From Rhodocollybia butyracea (taxonomy: Eukaryota; Basidiomycota; Agaricomycetes; Agaricales; Omphalotaceae), in contig JADNRY010000041.1 in assembly GCA_015501585.1 (NCBI GenBank), forward strand, positions 278,266 to 342,265: a stretch of DNA of 64,000 nucleotides, written 5' to 3'. Below are positions 34,047 through 46,500 of this stretch, piece by piece; within the stretch, counting starts at the first letter, position 1; the number at the start of each line of letters is the position of its first letter. A model generated the notes under the pieces. That model was not told the origin of the DNA. It was given only the letters and a program-made list of their open reading frames with translations, and searched no databases. The translations under genes and the position numbers were made by a program.

Positions 34047-36760
34047 ATGAATTCGCAGTCTGTCGCGGGACCCTCACGTCCCAGAAAATCTGGAAAGAAC
34101 ACCAAAGATAGAAAGTCTCGCGTTCGATCCACAAAACTCAAAAAATTATCGGAAAATGAGCGCATTCAAGCCCTTGAACGACAAGCCATCGAATTTGCAA
34201 GTGTTTCTTAATTATCTCAACAGCGAGCTAATAAAGTTTCAAAAGTAGGAAGCTCAAGAAGGTCTCAAGGCCTTTTCCGATCTACCGATCTCGGAAAACA
34301 CTAAGCGAGGCTTGAAGAAAGCTTTCTTCGTAGACATGACCGATATCCAAGCACAAAGCTTACCAGTTTCACTGAAAGGGAAAGATGTACTCGGTGCAGC
34401 GCGCACTGGAAGTGGTAAAACACTTGCCTTTCTCATTCCTGTCCTCGAAATATTGTATCGGCAAAAATGGGGACCCATGGATGGACTTGGTGCTTTAGTT
34501 ATTTCACCAACGCGCGAATTGGTGCGTCCACTTTTACTGACAGTTCTTGCTCCGATTCAACATCGCTAGGCTGTCCAAATATTTGAAGTTCTTCGTTCTA
34601 TAGGAGGATATCATTCCTTCTCTGCTGGGCTGGTCATTGGTGGAAAGAACCTGAAAGATGAGCGCGAGCGACTGTCAAGAATGAACATTCTAGTTGCAAC
34701 GCCTGGACGTCTATTACAACATATGGACCAGACCTTTGGTTTTGAATCAGATAATCTGAAGTTGCTAGGTACGTGACTCAGATTTTGGTGCATTGAGCTC
34801 CTTCGCTGAACATCATATCGTATAGTCCTTGACGAAGCAGACCGAATTCTGGATATGGGGTTCTCTAAAACACTATCTGCCCTCCTTTCTCATTTGCCTA
34901 CAGCCCGACAAACCTTGCTTTTCTCCGCCACTCAAACTCGTTCCGTCAACGATCTTGCGCGTCTCAGTCTCAAAAATCCAATTTCGATTGGCGTTAATGC
35001 AGCTGATGACACGTCTTCTACGTCGATACCTCAGAATCTCGAACAGCACTATCTCGTCTGCACGCTCGATCAAAAACTTTCCATATTATGGAGCTTTATA
35101 AAGTCACACCTCCAATCCAAAATCATCGTTTTCGCGTCTAGTGGTAAACAAGTCCGTTTCATGTTCGAAACATTTTGTAAAATGCATCCCGGTATGCCGC
35201 TCATTCATCTGCATGGAAAGCAGAAGCAAACCGCCAGACTCAGCATGTATGACAAGTTCGCGCAGTCAAAACATGCTGTACTCTTTGCCACGGATATCGC
35301 TGCAAGAGGTCTCGACTTTCCGTCCGTGGACTGGGTACTTCAGCTGGATGCCCCGGAGGATGCAGACACTTATATTCATCGAGTGGGTCGCACGGCGAGG
35401 TATGAAAGCAAGGGTAAGGCACTGTTGTTCCTCATGCCCAGTGAAGAAGAGGGCATGCTCGCTGCCATGAAAACAAAAGGCGTAGAAGTGCAGAAGATAA
35501 AAATAAGACCAAATAAACAGCAGGACATACAGAACCAGCTACAGAAGCTCGCATTCCAAGACCCAGAAATCAAGTATCTTGGTCAAAGGGTGAGTGATCA
35601 TCACGTCTTTTTTCCTCTATTTGAACGGTTGTATAGGCTTTTGTGTCTTATATGCGCTCCGTGCACCTACACAAAGACAAGTCGATATTTAAGGTCGCCG
35701 ATCTTCCTGTAAATGAATTTGCAGAGTCTCTCGGCCTGCCTGGTGCGCCCAAAATCAAATTCCTCAGTAAAGAAATTGCCAAACAAAAGAAGAATGCTGA
35801 TCGACGAGCGGATACCGCAAAGCAGCAGGCTCTTGGGGAAAAGGAGGAAAGCGATGAGGAATCTGATGGCGACCTGCATCTATCAAGTGATGAAGAGGAG
35901 GGAAGTGAACATGAAAGTGAACCCCCTGTGGAAGCGGCAAATAAAAACCCTCCCAAAGTTTGTTTTGGTTGCAGAACCGTAAGCCATCTTATTGATCATT
36001 TATCCAGAATGGAGGTGTACGAACCAAATACGACCGAATGTTTGAACGTAAAAATCAGGACGTTCTTTCCCTGCACTACTCCAAACTCATCGAACAAGAT
36101 GTTGGATCTGATGAAGATGACTTTATCACACTCAAACGCGCAAATCATGATCTTGGTGACGCGGCTCCACTCAAAGAAGTGATACTGGAGAACTTGTCAA
36201 GGCGTAAACAGAAACTCGGGAACGCTAAGCGTACGATTCTTCTCAATGCGCCTACGGTGAAGAAGATTGTATTTGACGATAGTGGCGTGGGATATGAGGC
36301 GAACCCCGTAGCTAATGCGGACGATTGGGTGCATGAGAAGGGAGGCATGGAGGGCGTGTTCGAGGCAGGAAACAAATATGCCGAGGCAGAGCGAGGAAAG
36401 ATGAAAATTGCGGATGTACTTGATAAACAAGAGGCTAGGGACAAAAAAAAGGAACAAAAGAGGAAGAGGAAGGAGCGAGAAAGGATGGTGGTAAGATTTG
36501 ATTGTGTTTTCTCCAGTGTCTGTACTCAAACCTCTCTTCAGCCAGAAGATAGAGACGAAGTAGGCGCATATGCAGCGCCACTGTCAGATGATGATCGTTA
36601 TGTGTCTCCAGAGTTTGAACTACCGCCGGAATCGGAATCTGAAGAAGCTCCTCGACCATCGAAACGTAGTAAAACAGTAAATTCCAGGTCTCAACCCCCG
36701 GGTACGCTTGAGGACGAAGAGGAATTGGCGCTAATGCTACTACGTGGTTCGAGATCGTAG
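34047..36760 (+). CDS. DBP4: ATP-dependent RNA helicase Dbp4 (DDX10 family)
   Basis: About 800 aa. Upstream of the Q motif lies a basic N-terminus, then F…[23 protein letters not shown]. Helicase motifs in order: [10 protein letters not shown], Ia PTREL, GG, Ib [15 protein letters not shown] ([14 protein letters not shown]), III SAT ([10 protein letters not shown]), [35 protein letters not shown]. The C-terminal extension has [21 protein letters not shown], the DBP4/DDX10 block, then acidic and basic low-complexity tails. In yeast Dbp4/Hca4 acts in the nucleolus releasing U14 snoRNA during 18S rRNA maturation. A 51-nt stop-free, in-frame intron lies at 36491-36541. The end at 36760 is 180 bp from the convergent phosphodiesterase stop. 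Confidence 0.95.
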
Positions 36761-36940
36761 GTACACCTGACTCTGAGAAACAGTCGATTTCCTTCCATGC
36801 AATGAATGTCGGAGTCGGAAGTCTATAATGATACAGACAGTTTACAAAACGGCATTATTAAAAGTATCGATAGGACAAATGAAAAACTATGGCTACATGA
36901 CGTATGCGTACAACAAAAGTACAAGTTGTTCATAAATTAA

Positions 36941-38322
36941 TTAACGCATCCCTTTCAGATAGCTTCCAATAATGAGTGAGTCCATGCTTCACCAAGACGA
37001 GAAACACTCACTGATATACATCCCCTGTTCGGCAGCCAAAATTTCTACACCCAGTCCAGCAGCCTGAACGAGCGATCTAACTTGTCCCACAATAAGCTCC
37101 CGAACTGATTCAGAAGAAGAACCCTCGTGGGGAGTGATCTGGTCTTTACAATGAATAATGTAAACACGAACACCCGTCAATATGTCCCGTAATTCCTCGG
37201 AAGATGGCGCATTATGTTTTTGACGCTTTCGTTGTGGTCGCTGTCGGGATGCGCTATTGGAACCGCCGCTCCGAGTGTGATACACCTCGGTAGCCAATGC
37301 TATTAGCTCATCACGAAGATGTTCCGGGGTGAGGTGACCATGTAACGTGTCGTCTTGTCTACCAGAAGGCCAAGAGCACTCTATAAAGATCGTTGAAAGC
37401 GTATGAGGAATCATGGGAGCAGCCTGTCGCCAAACATTTATTGTCTTGGGCGTGGTAGAGATCGAATCAGGTTCTACATCCCCAAAAAATAGAAATTCCC
37501 GCTTGGATGGATGGGAGTCGGAGCGGATGAAAAATGCCGTGGAAGCATAAGGCCCTAATTCATTGGTGCCATGATTTATGGAGAAGCCTTGAACAGAGAT
37601 GTCAGGGAAAACCGTATGATACTTGCCATCCAGAACGAGACTATCGGGAATGTGGTTAGCGCGAAACCAGGTTTATTAGCCAAGAGATCTCACAGAGAAT
37701 ACAGTAGTTTGAAGTCCTCGTCATCCTCGTCGTACGATGCAAGATTTGGCCATTTGCGCCAGTCGAAATAACCTTCAAGATCTTCTAGTATTTCTTTGGT
37801 GGCATATACACGTTTTCGAGTGCCTCCAAATGAACCGGCAGAGAGCACAAGGGAACTAATATGATCTAAATGCGCGTGTGTGAGGAGAAAACATCTGGAA
37901 ATAGAAAAGTTCAGATTTTAATTTCATGGACTGTATTGAAGAACCAAACTACTTGACGAAAGAATATACTTCTGAGGCGGTAAAGACTCGAGAAGCACCA
38001 TCAAGTGCCTTGAACAACTGCGGTCGGCTCTCGAGAAGACGAGATAGTGTCCCTTGACCTGATCCTATAGTTGTTGTGAGTATTTGGGGACTGACGTTTG
38101 CTAGCAGCTCACCTGCTTCTAAGCCAATAATACCTGCACTCCATTCTGCATTATGAGGCTTCAATAAATAACTGTTTGGAAAGTAGGATAGGGACAGTGA
38201 TGGGTGAGGAGGGGGACGATTGCAAATTTGGTGCAAAAACTACGAACCCACTTAGATTCGTTTCAAATGGTCCCCCGCCAGAACCAACAACACAGATATC
38301 AAAAGCAGGCGGGTCAGCCATG
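36941..38322 (-). CDS. PDE1: Class II 3',5'-cyclic-AMP phosphodiesterase (Pde1 type)
   Basis: About 400 aa in at least four exons. Start ADPPAFDICVVGSGGGPFET, the usual PDE class II opening with the GGGP/ETN motif. The metal-binding signature THAHLDHISSLVLS follows, then SINHGTNELGPYASTAFFI and FLFFGDVEPD, and the late block LSTIFIECSWPSGRQDDTLHGHLTPEHL. These are the metallo-beta-lactamase-fold ligands of the family. It is the low-affinity cAMP phosphodiesterase that shapes PKA signalling in fungi. The last intron is best placed with donor GTATAT after GGGAT, giving the ending EQGIYLKGMR. Between these blocks lies a disordered basic insert (SASRQRPQRKRQKHNAP). The start region is supported by the conserved N-terminus. 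Confidence 0.9.
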
Positions 38323-38975
38323 TAAAACGCGTCGAAAACGGCGTCGGAGATGTTGACTGTTTTTGACGAAAGAGGGAGGCTTTATATACGCGGAATAAAT
38401 GGTGACTGGAGATATTGACGCTGAAGTTGACCTTGTATTTGTTGTACTCGCAAAAGAGCAGCAGCGTGATTGACGTTACCTGGACGCGAAGGGAGGAAGG
38501 AAAGCGGTGCTAATTCAAAGTAAGAAAGGAACTGGAATTTGATGGGTCTTCTACTACAGCTAGGGGTCAATGATATTATTATTAATCATGAACACAAGTA
38601 CTTGGACCTATTGGTACAGAGAGATAAGAATTACAATGAACTCGAGGAGAGCAAGGACAAGGTAAAGAAACAAGGGGTTTATTGACTCAGCGCTCATCAT
38701 TCATGATCCGCCAATAATTCTTTGTTCTCTCACTAAGTACTCTCTGGGCAGTGAGCACGAGTCCCCTAGTAGCCAGCCGGACTCGACGGGGAAGAGACAA
38801 TTTATTCCTTGTCGTTCCTGTGTTTCAGTCTACTCGTAAAGGCCTTGAAGGCATGGGCCAATACCATGACGTTTGACGAACTTGATATTTCTTTGAAAAC
38901 TCCATCCTCATTAAACAAAGGTATCAAAGGTCGATCCGCCTTCAAAATTTATGAAGTATACATGATCGACTTGGC

Positions 38976-38985
38976 TATATATAAG
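38976..38985 (+). promoter_or_regulatory. TATA box without a clear gene
   Basis: TATATATAAG followed by a plausible leader. No intact coding gene follows within 1 kb on this strand. Confidence 0.4.
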
Positions 38986-39802
38986 CCCGTGTCTTCACGT
39001 AGGTGGTGGTGCTCTCCTCCTCGAACTGCCCACAGACAGGCAGATCTCAAACATTCAAAATAGTCATGGCTACCCAAGAACAATATACATGACGCCATCC
39101 GAGTCGAGGTGAGTACGAGGCAGGCAGCAATATTTGATTGGCACAGGATGCTACCGCTTGCAGGATACTTGCGATATCACGAGTATTTAGGGAGCACAGG
39201 ATGATATCTACGATAAGTCACTGTTGTATCATCGGTAATCTTGTCAGATACTGGGCTGAGATATGTTCTTTATCAACCTCTGCCGGGTGCACCGTGGGTG
39301 AAGCAATTTACTATGTTTGGAGTTATAGGAGCTCAGCGCTCAGGTTTGAAGCATCCACGAAAAGGAAGGAGGGTTTCAAGGAACAGCAGCCTATGTGAAG
39401 ATCATGATCACCAGCTTATTTAGAAGCAGAGCTTGCAGTCGTCGCGAGGGCCAACGACTCGGAGTCGGTGTTGGTGGGTGGCCAGAAAGAACGGTTGGAT
39501 GTCACTACCTCTAATCGAGTCTATTCAAGATTGAAAGTGAAAAGAAGTCGTTCGCAATGCCTAGTCTCTTGCGTATAATTTGCTGAGGAGGACTGTGACA
39601 GAGGAGCCTTATCAACGAGTCCGTCGTTTCAGTTCATAGGTTTCATGGCGAGACCTATATCATAATATTCATGAACAGGTACTTACAAGAGCTTGAAGGA
39701 AGGATGCAAAAGCGAACAAGCAGGCTGGAAAATGAAACATTTAATGAAAAAATCCCCGTCCTCCGTGTACGGTGGCTAGTTCTATTGAGCAGAAGTATTA
39801 AC

Positions 39803-39830
39803 GTGGGGGGAGACCTACCCCCCCCCCCCA
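39803..39830. repeat. C12 tract forming a hairpin with a nearby G6 run
   Basis: G6 at 39805-39810 and C12 at 39818-39829 can pair as GTGGGGGG with CCCCCCAC. It lies about 60 bp past the striatin stop, so it would be in that gene's 3' UTR, where it reads as a G12 run. Confidence 0.6.
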
Positions 39831-39889
39831 CCGTAAAATTGGTATGTTGGTATATATATAATATATACAGGAAGGAAGAAAAAAAAGCG

Positions 39890-42609
39890 TTACGAAGAGG
39901 CGTAAAGTTTTACTACACCGTCTGCCCCAGCACTGGTCATGAACGGAAGTGTTGGGTGGAACTCGACGTCAAGCACTCCTTCACGCGACTTTTCGCGGTG
40001 TGATGTGTTCTCCTGCACGCATTGCCGAGATCCAAGGAGGTCCCAAAAGCGGATAGAGCAATCATGGCTACTTGAGACTAGAGAGAATCCTGACGGATCG
40101 ATGGAAAGAGACGTGACGCCATCAAGGTGGGCTTGCATCGAATGCGTACATTGACCTGCAGGGCCACCAATTTAGACTATTGTTGGTTCATCACAAAAAA
40201 TCACCGACAACATACCCGTTATAATGTCGAAGATTCTGATAAACTTGTCTTCATGGGCGGTAACAAGTAATGACATTGTTGGATGTGACGTTATACAGTT
40301 GATCTGCGTTGCAGGGGTACCGTCTGGATGAGACGAAGCGTTAGCCTATCATAATGGACGGAAGAACAGGAATAAACGTGCCATAGCTCATGTCGCTTGG
40401 TAAGCGAGAGAGCTCTTTTCCGGTCTCGATCTCGAAAATCTTGACCACGGCGTTCTGGTAGGCCACTGCGACCTTCTTGAGGTCGCTTTTGATAGCTTCG
40501 ACGGATGTTGCGCCTGGAGCGTCGCGGTCCTCATCCGTGGGTGCATCAATACCATCCACCCCAAGCCATCCCCACGTTAGTTTGAGCGCACCAGCCGAGG
40601 GACCACTGACATCCCAAACTTTTACCGCTCCTTCAGCGCCACAGCTTATGAGCGTACTCTCATCTCTGGCCAAAGCTAGATCCCATACGGCATCGGTGTG
40701 ACCAACCAGCTGGCCCCGGAATCTGGTCTCATCATAAGGCGCATATGTCGTGTGTGAGGGTGGTGGAAGCGACCATACTCGTATCGACGAATCTAATGAA
40801 GCCGAATACAAGAGCTGTTTTGAAGGTGCGTGGATTAAGCGTGTAATGGCAGCAGAATGACCCCGCAGTGTGAGTTGCGGTTCAATCTCCGTGGTGACCC
40901 GTGAACTTTTTAGAAAAAAGGTTGAGATCAAGTCGGACTCTAAAAGCCAATACGCACGTAGATGATGCTAACCCAGCAACGTCCATTCGCCATATCTTGA
41001 CAGTGCAGTCGTCGCCACCAGTAGCCAAGCATAGCTCATGGGGATGGAACGCAACCGCCCTGACCGCGTCCAGGTGACTATGATACAAAAATTTATGAGC
41101 GTCCGGTACGATAAAATAGACTGTTACACAACCGACTTTCTGAGTGTCCGTTTGGCTTTCCATACTTTACCGCCATCACCTTCAGAAACTATTGAAGAAT
41201 CATCATCTTCAACATCTCCCTCGTCATCCTTCAGCTCGTCTTCAAACTCTCTCCGTGTTTCCCAGTTTTCACGAGAAAGTCTAAGCTGCTCAGAGGCATC
41301 ATGAGCTTGTCTGAGCTTTTCTTTCCATTCTCCTGCGTCATCAGGGCGAAAGATGGCCGTTTGACGGGCCTCGGGTTCAGAATCCTGGTCCGATTGCTGA
41401 GAGGCCGGTTGTGATTGGCCGGGATTAGGTTGTGGTGGCCGCTGCTGCTGGTTCTGAGTTTGCATCTGCTGCTGAATCTGCTGCTGATGCTGCTGTTGTT
41501 GTTGAACCTGTTGCTGTTGCTGCTGCTGAGCTTGTTGTTGCTGGATGTGCTGTTGAAGCATGCCGCTTGCTAGCGGATTACTCCGTTCAAGAGGGCCAGT
41601 AGCAGGAGCAGATGAAGGACCCGATATTAGGTTTATCCCGTTTAGTAAGGACGATCCGGCTTCTGGAAGAACCTTCCTAGGTCGTCCGTTGTAGGCCATT
41701 TGCTCGAAGGAAGGGACGTTGGGTAATGAAAGTTGTACTGTCGAGTTGTTCACTAATGGCCGGTTTGGAAGCGGGTTCATGGCCTGTGGAGAGGTCAAGT
41801 ACTGGATTTCTTGAAGACATCTATGTGACGTGGAAACAGTGAGGACGTGAAGAAAACAGAGAGACAGAGAACACACTGCTTCAAATAGTCCCGACTACGT
41901 GCCCTGCTTTTTGGGTCGCGCCCTGGCGGCGGCCTACCGATGCCTGCAAGAGAGCCGCCAGATGGACCACTTGGCCAATTGAGACCTGTCCAAGAACCTG
42001 GTCTTCCTGATGAGCCTATCAAAGGGGCACCATTTGGGAGTCGATTGTCAGGAAGAGGAGAGTCTAGTGAGCAAGTAAGTATAAGCATATGGCGTTGAAA
42101 TATGAGAGAGAAAAAGCACGTACCGTCACTCCGAGGTGAACTTCCGCTGCTTTCTTCTTTGATATCGTCCTTGACAGCCTGAGTCTGAATTGAGACCAGC
42201 TTTGCTGGCGGAGCTGTCTGAGTAGCTGTTTGATTGAGTTGCTTTGACCTAAGGCCCAGTTCAGCGGCGACGCGTTGGACGGAATAAGAGGCAAACTAAC
42301 CGCTCCATCCGTAGAGCATACTCGAGCATTTTGATGCGACGCATCAAGTCGACCTTGACGTTCTCAAAGGAACGTCTTTCACCTTCAAGCAACGCAATTC
42401 TGGCCTGAAGGAACGATGAGCAACGCGACTTGCGGGGCCAAAAGGACAAAGAAAATACCCTCATTTCCGCCCTCTCGATTTCCCATTCGTTACGGTCGCG
42501 TTCATAACGTCTCCATTCTGTTTGCAAAAAGTGCAAAACACTTGAAAGAGTGTAGTCTTGACCGTTTAGCGGCGGTGGAGGAGGAATGTTATTCTGTTGG
42601 CCTGGCTGT

Positions 42610-42647
<38 letters not shown>

Positions 42648-42770
42648 CTGGTTTTGCTGAGGTTGCTGCTGATTACTCGGCGGAATATTTTGGAGAGGGC
42701 CAAGCATAGGAATTTGGATTGTGGAAACAGGAATCAAAGCTGGGTGTGGGGAAGAAGAATGATACTGCAT
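39890..42770 (-). CDS. Striatin-family WD40 protein (STRIPAK scaffold)
   Basis: About 800 aa. After a Gln-rich start comes the striatin N-terminal coiled coil with the caveolin-binding/PP2A region: YTLSSVLHFLQTEWRRYERD, ERAEMRARIALLEGERRSFE and RRIKMLEYALRMER. A middle Gln/Pro-rich part follows, then WD40 repeats including LDAVRAVAFHPHELCLATGG, LRGHSAAITRLIHAPSKQLL, GHTDAVWDLALARDESTLIS, ITSHPTMSLLVTAHEDKFIR and DVEFHPTLPFMTSAGADGVV. The end is VKLYASS. In fungi striatin (PRO11/Far8) is the B''' regulatory scaffold of PP2A in the STRIPAK complex, governing fusion and fruiting-body development. It is distinguished from plain WD40 proteins by the N-terminal block. Two long polyQ zones are encoded by CAG/CAA. 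Confidence 0.93.
41441..41558 (-). repeat. CAG/CAA polyglutamine zone 1 in striatin
   Basis: Interrupted Gln-rich tract with occasional His, Val, Ile and Met, between the coiled coil and the WD40 repeats. Confidence 0.85.
42606..42674 (-). repeat. CAG/CAA polyglutamine zone 2 in striatin
   Basis: A run of about 16 Gln plus a flanking Gln-rich stretch, just before the conserved coiled coil. Confidence 0.85.
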
Positions 42771-43109
42771 ATGTAATTACAACTTGCAACTCAATTTTTC
42801 CGCTATATTTTTGCATTCATGTTTTCTGACGCCCATTACTGAGGAACTCTTGACATGGCCCAGGAAAAAAAAGTTTTCTCCGATGTCGATTCACCCTCTA
42901 TATTACCACAACAAAAAATATCTACGAGTGTTATCTACGAGTATAGATGCCCAGTAGATTGACTAAAGCTTGTAAACTGCGCCCACAGTGCTAATTCTCC
43001 AATAGAGTGTGACCAAGTCAAGGACCAAGTCCAGTAAGGGATCCTTATTTCTTGCCAGACCTTGCGAAAAGAAAATAAACTTGTTTGTTTGTAAAAACAA
43101 TGCAGCCAC
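42771..43109. other. Intergenic, 339 bp
   Basis: Upstream of striatin and 3' of TMA7, both on the minus strand. No gene is seen. Confidence 0.6.
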
Positions 43110-43519
43110 CTACTTTTTCAGTCCTGCTCCAAATACTGGACCGCCTTTATGAAGCTTGCGGTTGAGCACATCACATTCACGATTTGCTAGAATTGACATA
43201 CCTTTCGAAGCCTGGGCCTGGGCAGCCTTAAGCGCAGCAGCCTCGGCCTTTTTCTTTTCCTTGAACGCCTTGTCTATGTTTCGACATAAACTATCAAATC
43301 ATGAGCAAGCCACATGGTGAAATTCAAGTACCCTCTTCGTCTTCTTCTTTCTTATCCTTCTTGGGAGCCTGCCAGAGGACATGAGTCTGGCCGATCTAAC
43401 TAAAGGTGCGAAATTCATATACCTTCAACGGCTTGAGCTTTCCTAGAAATCAGAGCAAGTCAATAAATGAAGAAAACTCGAGTTATATCAAACAACTTGC
43501 CTCCTTGACGGCCAGACAT
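43110..43519 (-). CDS. TMA7: Translation machinery-associated protein 7
   Basis: A 60-70 aa protein spread over four short exons. Start MSGRQGGKLKPLKAPKKDKK is the family signature, followed by a charged helix (AFKEKKKAEAAALKAAQ). After a 75-nt intron the last exon gives GGPVFGAGLKK and the stop at 43110. Tma7 is a small basic protein that co-purifies with ribosomes; its exact role is poorly known. The last exon is the usual GGP-containing tail in shortened form. It is divergent from the hydrolase gene across 71 bp. Confidence 0.88.
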
Positions 43520-43590
43520 GTCGATACTTAGCAGAAGAGATGCGTCGCCAAGCGCCCAATATAAATCTAATTAGACGCTGAAGCTTAACG
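43520..43590. promoter_or_regulatory. 71-bp bidirectional upstream region, TMA7/hydrolase
   Basis: Only 71 bp separate the two start codons. No TATA box is visible. Confidence 0.45.
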
Positions 43591-46500
43591 ATGCTTCCGG
43601 CTCCGGCGTTGTGCATCGCAGTTTTGTGCCTTTTGACTTGTACTTTTGGAGAACAAATACCATTTTATATGGCTTCAGAATGGAAAGTAGAGCTCTCAAG
43701 TGACTGGGATGTCCTCGGCCCGTTTCCCATATATGCTCGAGAACAACATTTCCTTGATCCTTCATTTCCTATCGATGGTCTGGCCTTTCTCGTTGCTTTA
43801 TCTGCCATACTCTCATCATTACTGCTCTAGTATCTGCAAAAATAAACTACAATGCAACATACCCCTCATCTTATGCCGACGGAGGCCGAGTCTCATGGAC
43901 TAAGGCGTCGAGCCAAGACAACGTATTGGAAGTAGTATTTCCCGAATCTGTGAGGTGGAAAGCACTTAGAGACATCGAAGGCTGGGCTGCGGTTCAACAT
44001 CATGCTGTCCTCAAAGCTTCGATAACCGTATACCCTGATAATTCCAACTCGCATCCCCCGCGAAACCTCCGCATCCAACTTACCGGTGGATCCTATTTCA
44101 CAATATTACCTTCATCTCCACAGACGAACTTTATCGAGGCTCCGAGATGGTATTCAGGAAATATATATGATATGGAACGTGCTTTGCCCCGCGTTGTTGA
44201 TCTCCCGAGTGTGCCATCGGCAGACAAGCCTACGAGTTATGATATCTTTGTTAGTGGAGATTATGAAGTATGCAAACACTCCGTAAGTCATTCGCATATT
44301 GACATTAATATCCACAGATCCGTCTCTTTGGAGATCCTCGGGCCCAACGCAACTCTGATATCCCTGCTCAACGGATCAAGCTCGACGTGCAATTTGACGC
44401 GCATCACACCAAACAAGTCGTCTGGGAATCAACACAAGACGTCGTACCGAATTTTTTGTCTGGTTGGACGTTTGGCGATGCTCTTGGGGTAGGTCTCAGG
44501 GCGAAAGATGGTTGGTGGTCTGTAACTATGGTTCAATTCATGAATCCAGATATTGCAGAGGTTTAGTCCGAATCTACATTCTCTGAGTTACCGTTTCTCA
44601 ACGCGTTCAAGTATAGTATCTCTCTCTCGTGATTTCGTCAACCAAATTACGCCTTGCACCGACACAGGCTCGGATCCTACCACTACGAATTGAACAACAT
44701 AAAGCTCTTCCTCCTGATTTTAAATCTATTGACATCATAGTGACTTTGGAGAAGCTGAAACCCGATGTGTCAATTACAACTTTAGAGGTGGTAGTATCTC
44801 TTCCTATCACACACCTCGCCATGTGGGATGCATCGAGTTCTGCGTCGAACCCTGTCATCAAAGGATCCTACTTCTTCGGCGTATCAGACTCGATGCCCAC
44901 GAACTTTTTGGCTGTACCACCGAGGTTCGAGGGGAAGGGGCAGATACCTATATTGGCTTTACGTGAGGGTCCTCTTCATTACCAGTGGAATCACACCTAT
45001 AACTTAGTATATCATACCAGACGGTGCAGGGGTAGATATCTTTACTCCCACCCCCCAGGAATCATTCTGGGCACAAGCGCTTCCGAGACAGGATCGGAGC
45101 TGGGTAATTATTCCAAGTGGTAGAACTTCATGGGTGAGGCAGCAATGAGTATCCAAGTAGTACACATCTTAAACTTAATCCCTGTGCTTTCCCTCCAGGG
45201 TCTCGATTGGCACGGACCTTCCGCACAAGATGCTTGGATGACACTGGATGCTGTTGCGAAGCTCGTTCAAGACTCTTTATCGACATGGGGAGGAGAGAGG
45301 TGGGGAATACCAAGTCCGAACGGAAGGAGGCCACAGGCTATTCTAATGGGCCACTCTAACGGAGGGCAAGGAGCGTGGTATCTCAGTGAAAGGTTCCCAG
45401 ATCGTGTTCTTGGAGGTATATATGTTCCCACTAATAATTTCAACGTCTGACCACCTTCACAGTCATCGCGGCTTCTGCTTACATGAAATCACAATCCTAT
45501 GTCCCATGGTCAATGTCCCGTTCAGCGCATTTCGTCGATCCTTTTTTGGAAGCTATTCTCCAAACCTCGTTGACACCAGACAATAATGATCTTTTTCTGA
45601 GTAATTTACAGAAAAGTGTTCTTGCGTTGCATGGGTCAGTTCGTCGCTCAGTTATAACATCAACGCCAGATATTCTAATATTTCGCTTACCATAGAGACG
45701 CTGATGAGAACGTTCCTGTATGGCATTCGAGAGAGTTGGTTGGTGTCTTAGAATCGCTACGTGGTGATAATGTGGATTCGAACACGTCTCGTCTCGAGTG
45801 AGTGTTGTTTACTCTGTATAGTGGTAACTTTTTCATGTCAAGCTACGGCAGATACCAGGAACTCCCCAACCAGCCCCACTGGTTCCCCCTGATATTGAAA
45901 AATGACCCCGTTCAGTCGTTTATCAATGAGTTGCTAAACTCTAGTGATCGTAACGAAGACGGTTCAACATCGGAATCTTTCCGTTTAACAATCGCTTTAC
46001 CAGCAGAAAGCAGCTCCATGCGAGGTTGGCGTGTCGAAAAACTTACTGTTCCAGGTCGATTAGGTCACATTTCTATCCAGGTTAAGCCCTCAACTAGCCA
46101 TCTATCTGTCCACGTAGAGACTACAAACATTATTGAATTTTCTGTCAATACGAAAGTATTCGGCGCGCTCAGTAGTGATACCAAACTATGGATCGATGGA
46201 ACGATTATGCATCTAGATGCGGAGATGCTCGGAGCAGCTGAAGTAGTCTATTTCAGGGCTAGGGAACATAAGACGTGGAAAGTATGCGCGTTCAACTGTT
46301 TTTGTTTTCGGATTCCAATAGTAATTTGATCCATAGCTTTACTCGGTACAGAACACACTACAACTTTCCGGACGTGCACAAACTATTTTATCATCCCCTT
46401 ATGACTCGGAAGGACTACCTGCTCCGCTGGTATTTGTCGTTGCCGATCCGGCTTCGGACCCGGAGACGACGGTATCGCAGACACCTCATGCAATGTCCGT

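Larger units (their letters stand above)
38323..39889. other. Intergenic, 1.57 kb, possibly with a small stress-type or broken gene
   Basis: A strong TATA box, TATATATAAG at 38976-38985, is followed 80 bp later by ATG at 39066. That ATG opens only eight codons before a stop. If one base were absent, the frame would continue into an AATATACATGACGCC segment and splice-like signals (GTGAGT at about 39102). Other open segments (about 39150-39400) lie in changing frames. No family was recognised. The right end holds a C12 tract and hairpin. Confidence 0.4.

Noticed and set aside
42416..42709. Plus-strand Val/Ala-rich frame over the striatin polyQ zone
   Set aside because: It is the antisense reading of CAG repeats and carries no independent signal.
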